From Bryobacteraceae bacterium (lineage in GTDB: Bacteria; Acidobacteriota; Terriglobia; Bryobacterales; Bryobacteraceae), in contig JANXXV010000768.1 of the NCBI GenBank assembly GCA_025350445.1, positions 1-8,273 of the forward strand: a DNA stretch of 8,273 bases, read 5' to 3'. The position numbers and the translations under genes are program-made. Position 1 is the stretch's first letter, and every line of letters starts with the position of its first letter. The notes below the pieces were generated by a model that was given only the letters and a program-made list of their open reading frames with translations, did no database searches and was not told the DNA's origin. Below, piece after piece: positions 6,504-8,273 of the stretch.

Positions 6504-7537
6504 CGGGTTCTCTCCAGGTATCGTTCCAGTTTGTTGACGAATTGCGGCGAGTTGACCACGTCGCGGTTCACAATGCCGCCGGGTACTTCTCCGCGCATGA
6601 CGGAGAGCACGTGACGGCACGCCTCAGTGCCATTGTTGCGCATGATCAACTCCGTCCAGGCCAGTGCGTGCGGGGTGACGATGACGTTGTCCAAAGCGAA
6701 GAGCGCATCGTCCACCGGCGGCGGTTCCGAGGGATAGACATCGATGCCCGCCCCGGCGATCCACTTCTCCCGCAGCGCGGTGACCAAGTCGTTATGGTGA
6801 ACGATACCGCCCCGCGAAAGGTTGATAAGGTACGCCGTCGGTTTCATCAGCCGAAGTTCTTTCCCGCTTACCAGATCGAGCGTGTCTTTGTTCTGCATGC
6901 AGTTGATGGTGAGGAAATCGCTGGTCCGGCACAGCGTTTCCATATCTACCAGTTCCACGCCGATCTCCACCACTTCTGCTTGACTGATCATCGGGTCGCA
7001 GGCGAGGAAACGGCTGAAGCCGAGCGACCGCGCGATGCGGAACATTTCACGGCCGATGTTGCCGCAGCCGACCGACCCCAGCACCTTGCCGTCAATGTCG
7101 CCGCCCAGTGTGGTGAGTTGCCTGCGCCACAATCCGCCGCGGGCCATGCGGTCGAGCGCGAACAGGTTCTTGGCCAGCGCGAAGATCATAGTGAGATTCG
7201 CTTCCGCCACCGGACGGCGCACACCGTTCGGAGTGATGCAAACGGCGATGCCCGCGGCCGTTAGCGCCGGAATGTCTATCATGTCGTACCCCACGCCCCA
7301 GCGGCCGATTACCGCGAGACGCGACACGTCCCGCACGCTGTCGGCTGTGAAGCGCAAGGCAAGCGCCAGTACCGCGTCCAGTTCATTCAGAACTTCCGGC
7401 GTTGCGATGTTGCCGGGTTGCGGCGGTATGGTAACCACTTCGCAGTCGGGGACATGCCCGAACTCGGTGGCGATCACGTTCTCAAAATGCCCTTTGGCAT
7501 CGGTGTGAAAATCAGGTGTGATTCCAATACGAAACAT
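6500..7537 (-). CDS. D-isomer-specific 2-hydroxyacid dehydrogenase (NAD-dependent)
   Basis: The protein has 345 residues, the length of a single-unit family member without the ACT domain found in many SerA enzymes. It interconverts a D-2-hydroxyacid and a 2-oxoacid with NAD(H). The dinucleotide fold starts at about 150 with GSVGCGNIG (154-162, GxxGxGxxG type). Asp181 in 'ACDP' after the second beta strand is the usual NAD-selecting acid. The catalytic triad is Arg242 in 'INLSRGGIV', Glu271 in 'VYPSEPP' and His290 in 'VTPHALAWTE'. The N-terminal substrate domain has 'IGRWGVGYDMID' (77-88), as in phosphoglycerate-dehydrogenase relatives. It is the first gene of the minus-strand run and overlaps the aldolase start by 4 bp. 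The start at 7537 has only a weak GGGAA upstream. Glycerate, phosphoglycerate, lactate or sugar-acid dehydrogenase activities are all possible. Confidence 0.93.
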   Translation of the reverse strand: MFRIGITPDFHTDAKGHFENVIATEFGHVPDCEVVTIPPQPGNIATPEVLNELDAVLALALRFTADSVRDVSRLAVIGRWGVGYDMIDIPALTAAGIAVCITPNGVRRPVAEANLTMIFALAKNLFALDRMARGGLWRRQLTTLGGDIDGKVLGSVGCGNIGREMFRIARSLGFSRFLACDPMISQAEVVEIGVELVDMETLCRTSDFLTINCMQNKDTLDLVSGKELRLMKPTAYLINLSRGGIVHHNDLVTALREKWIAGAGIDVYPSEPPPVDDALFALDNVIVTPHALAWTELIMRNNGTEACRHVLSVMRGEVPGGIVNRDVVNSPQFVNKLERYLERTR

Positions 7538-7557
7538 GGATGGGTTCCCGCGACTGC

Positions 7558-7572
7558 TGTATTGTATTACAC
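7558..7572 (-). promoter_or_regulatory. Possible -10 element and overlapping palindromic operator ahead of the dehydrogenase/aldolase genes
   Basis: On the minus strand TACAAT (7566-7561) is 5/6 to the -10 consensus and lies about 24 bases upstream of the dehydrogenase ATG. No good -35 is seen at 16-18 bp. The same bases hold an imperfect inverted repeat, TGTA-N6-TACA. The 11-mer at 7562-7572, TTGTATTACAC, comes within one base of TNGTNNNACNA, a pattern I recall for FadR-subfamily GntR regulators. The match is short and could be chance, and no regulator gene is visible. Confidence 0.3.
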
Positions 7573-7640
7573 CCGCGTAGACGAACAGCAGGATTTGCGC
7601 GGTCCTTTGGCAGGCGAATTATTCGTTGGCAATTTTCTTA

Positions 7641-7656
7641 CTAAGGTGCTAAGGTC
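7641..7656. repeat. 8-bp tandem direct repeat (CTAAGGTG / CTAAGGTC)
   Basis: Two adjacent 8-base units differ only in the last base. They lie in the divergent intergenic region, about 130 bp upstream of the TonB-receptor ATG. They could be half-sites for a regulator or simple slippage. Confidence 0.45.
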
Positions 7657-7666
7657 TGTGAAACGA

Positions 7667-7682
7667 TTAACCGCTTAACCGC
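7667..7682. repeat. 8-bp perfect tandem direct repeat (TTAACCGC twice)
   Basis: Two identical adjacent copies of TTAACCGC start 26 bp after the start of the preceding tandem pair. The second copy also forms most of the left arm of the hairpin at 7673-7693. Confidence 0.5.
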
Positions 7683-7693
7683 CTACGGTAAGC
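7673..7693. repeat. Bulged inverted repeat / hairpin in divergent intergenic region
   Basis: GCTTAACCG pairs with CGGTAAGC across a 4-base CCTA loop, giving an 8-bp stem with a single bulged A (7678). Neither strand has a following T-run, so it is not an intrinsic terminator. It may be an operator or a 5'-leader hairpin of the TonB-receptor transcript. Confidence 0.45.
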
Positions 7694-7772
7694 CGGAAAT
7701 AGCTGATTGATACGTCGTACTCCAACCGGAGAGGCATCGTCAGGCAGCCATGTCATAAGAAACACGGTCGAA

Positions 7773-7778
7773 AAGGGG
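7773..7778 (+). promoter_or_regulatory. Ribosome binding site of the TonB-receptor gene
   Basis: AAGGGG lies 8 bases upstream of the ATG at 7787. Together with the signal peptide that begins exactly at this ATG, it fixes the start. Confidence 0.65.
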
Positions 7779-7786
7779 TTTCCAAG

Positions 7787-8273
7787 ATGAAACGACTCAT
7801 TGCTTCAATTGCCGGGCTTTCAATTTTGCTCAGTCTGGCCGGCACTCTACAGGCTCAGTCAGCCACGGGGCAAATCACGGGAACGGTGAAAGACGCTACG
7901 GGGGCAGTGATAGCCGGCGTTCCGATCACCGTCAGCAGTCAGCTCACGGGCATTTCGCGAACAACGAAAAGCAATGACGCGGGTGGATATTCATTCCCGC
8001 TGCTGCCCGTCAGCGTGTACAGCGTGACGGCGGATCAGAAGGGCTTCCGCGCCGCCAAGCGTTCCGATATCAATCTCAATGTCGATCAAGTGATCCGCGT
8101 TGACCTGGACCTTCAGGTGGGCGAGGTGACGGAGACCGTTGACGTGAAGGCGTCGGTGGTATCCATCGATACCGAGTCCGCTGCGGTGGGTCAGGTCGTA
8201 TCCCAGAGGCAGGTCTCGGAACTGCCACTGAACGGGCGGAACTTCCTGTCGCTGCTGTTCCTTGGCAACGGCG
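7787..8273 (+). CDS. TonB-dependent receptor with N-terminal carboxypeptidase-regulatory-like domain, 3'-truncated by window edge
   Basis: The frame is open to the window end, with 162 residues visible. A classic signal peptide covers residues 1-23: basic 'MKRL', a hydrophobic core, then 'LQA' with likely cleavage before Gln24. Residues about 28-110 form a CarboxypepD_reg-like beta-sandwich ('GQITGTVKDATGAVIAGVPITV', 'NDAGGYSFPLLPVSVYSV'). The start of the TonB plug follows: 'VDVKASVVSIDTESAAVGQVV' and then 'ELPLNGRNFLSLL' (146-157). This layout is that of the large Oar-like outer-membrane receptors, usually about 1,000-1,200 residues and abundant in Acidobacteriota. These are thought to import large or complex substrates using TonB energy. 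A separate TonB box is not obvious. The gene is divergent from the dehydrogenase/aldolase pair, which suggests but does not prove a link in substrate use. Confidence 0.9.
   Translation, partial: MKRLIASIAGLSILLSLAGTLQAQSATGQITGTVKDATGAVIAGVPITVSSQLTGISRTTKSNDAGGYSFPLLPVSVYSVTADQKGFRAAKRSDINLNVDQVIRVDLDLQVGEVTETVDVKASVVSIDTESAAVGQVVSQRQVSELPLNGRNFLSLLFLGNG

Larger units (their letters stand above)
7538..7786. other. Divergent intergenic region between dehydrogenase and TonB-receptor genes
   Basis: This 249-bp stretch separates two divergent start codons and is more AT-rich in its middle than the flanking genes. It holds a possible dehydrogenase -10/operator (7558-7572), two 8-bp tandem repeats, a bulged hairpin and the receptor's ribosome binding site. 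No confident -35/-10 pair for the receptor was found, and no open frame here looks like a gene. Confidence 0.6.

Noticed and set aside
6504..6620. N-terminal extension of the aldolase frame up to 6620
   Set aside because: The added 39 residues are Arg-rich, fall inside the dehydrogenase coding region and have no family homology. ATG 6503 has a ribosome binding site and an ATGA overlap.
6542..7264. Long open frame (240 codons) antisense to the dehydrogenase
   Set aside because: The opposite strand encodes a dehydrogenase with all catalytic residues. The antisense product is a low-information, His/Arg/Asp-rich sequence with no ribosome binding site of note.
7418..7678. Plus-strand frame of 86 codons running from the dehydrogenase start into the intergenic region
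   Set aside because: Half of it is antisense to the dehydrogenase, there is no domain, no signal peptide and no good ribosome binding site, and it ends inside the repeat cluster.

Overview
The window looks like part of a GC-rich chromosome from an environmental bacterium, most likely an acidobacterium (perhaps of the Solibacter/Bryobacter type). This is inferred, mainly from the gene at the right edge: a secreted protein with a carboxypeptidase-regulatory-like domain leading into a TonB-receptor plug with the 'ELPLNGRNF' segment, a type greatly expanded in Acidobacteriota. The split MacA / ATPase / MacB-permease operon fits the same group. No rRNA, tRNA, CRISPR array, insertion sequence or integrase is visible.

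Layout. (1) Bases 1-2050, plus strand: the C-terminal two thirds of an RND (HAE1/MdtBC-type) proton-driven efflux pump, cut by the window edge. (2) Bases 2103-2258, plus strand, 52 bp downstream: a 51-residue Cys/His-rich protein that I read as a bacterial (SmtA/BmtA-like) metallothionein. (3) Bases 2278-5665, minus strand: three genes joined by 4-bp ATGA overlaps, read as periplasmic adaptor (MacA/HlyD type), then MacB/LolD-type ATPase, then MacB-type FtsX permease. (4) Bases 5730-7537, minus strand: a D-isomer-specific 2-hydroxyacid dehydrogenase followed, again with an ATGA overlap, by an HpcH/HpaI class II aldolase. (5) Bases 7538-7786: a divergent intergenic region with two 8-bp tandem repeats, a bulged hairpin and a possible palindromic operator. 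(6) Bases 7787-8273, plus strand: the N-terminal part of the TonB-dependent receptor.

How they may work together. The left half is an export and metal-handling neighbourhood: an RND pump, a metal-binding peptide and a tripartite ABC exporter whose outer-membrane TolC partner is not in the window. The right half looks catabolic: the aldolase would split a hydroxy-oxo-acid, the dehydrogenase would interconvert a 2-oxoacid and a D-2-hydroxyacid, and the divergent receptor might import a substrate. All five minus-strand genes run the same way with at most 64 bp between them, so one long transcript is possible. Substrates are not readable from the sequence. I see no clearly new multi-gene system. 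The least obvious items are the small metallothionein-like gene and the structured divergent intergenic region.
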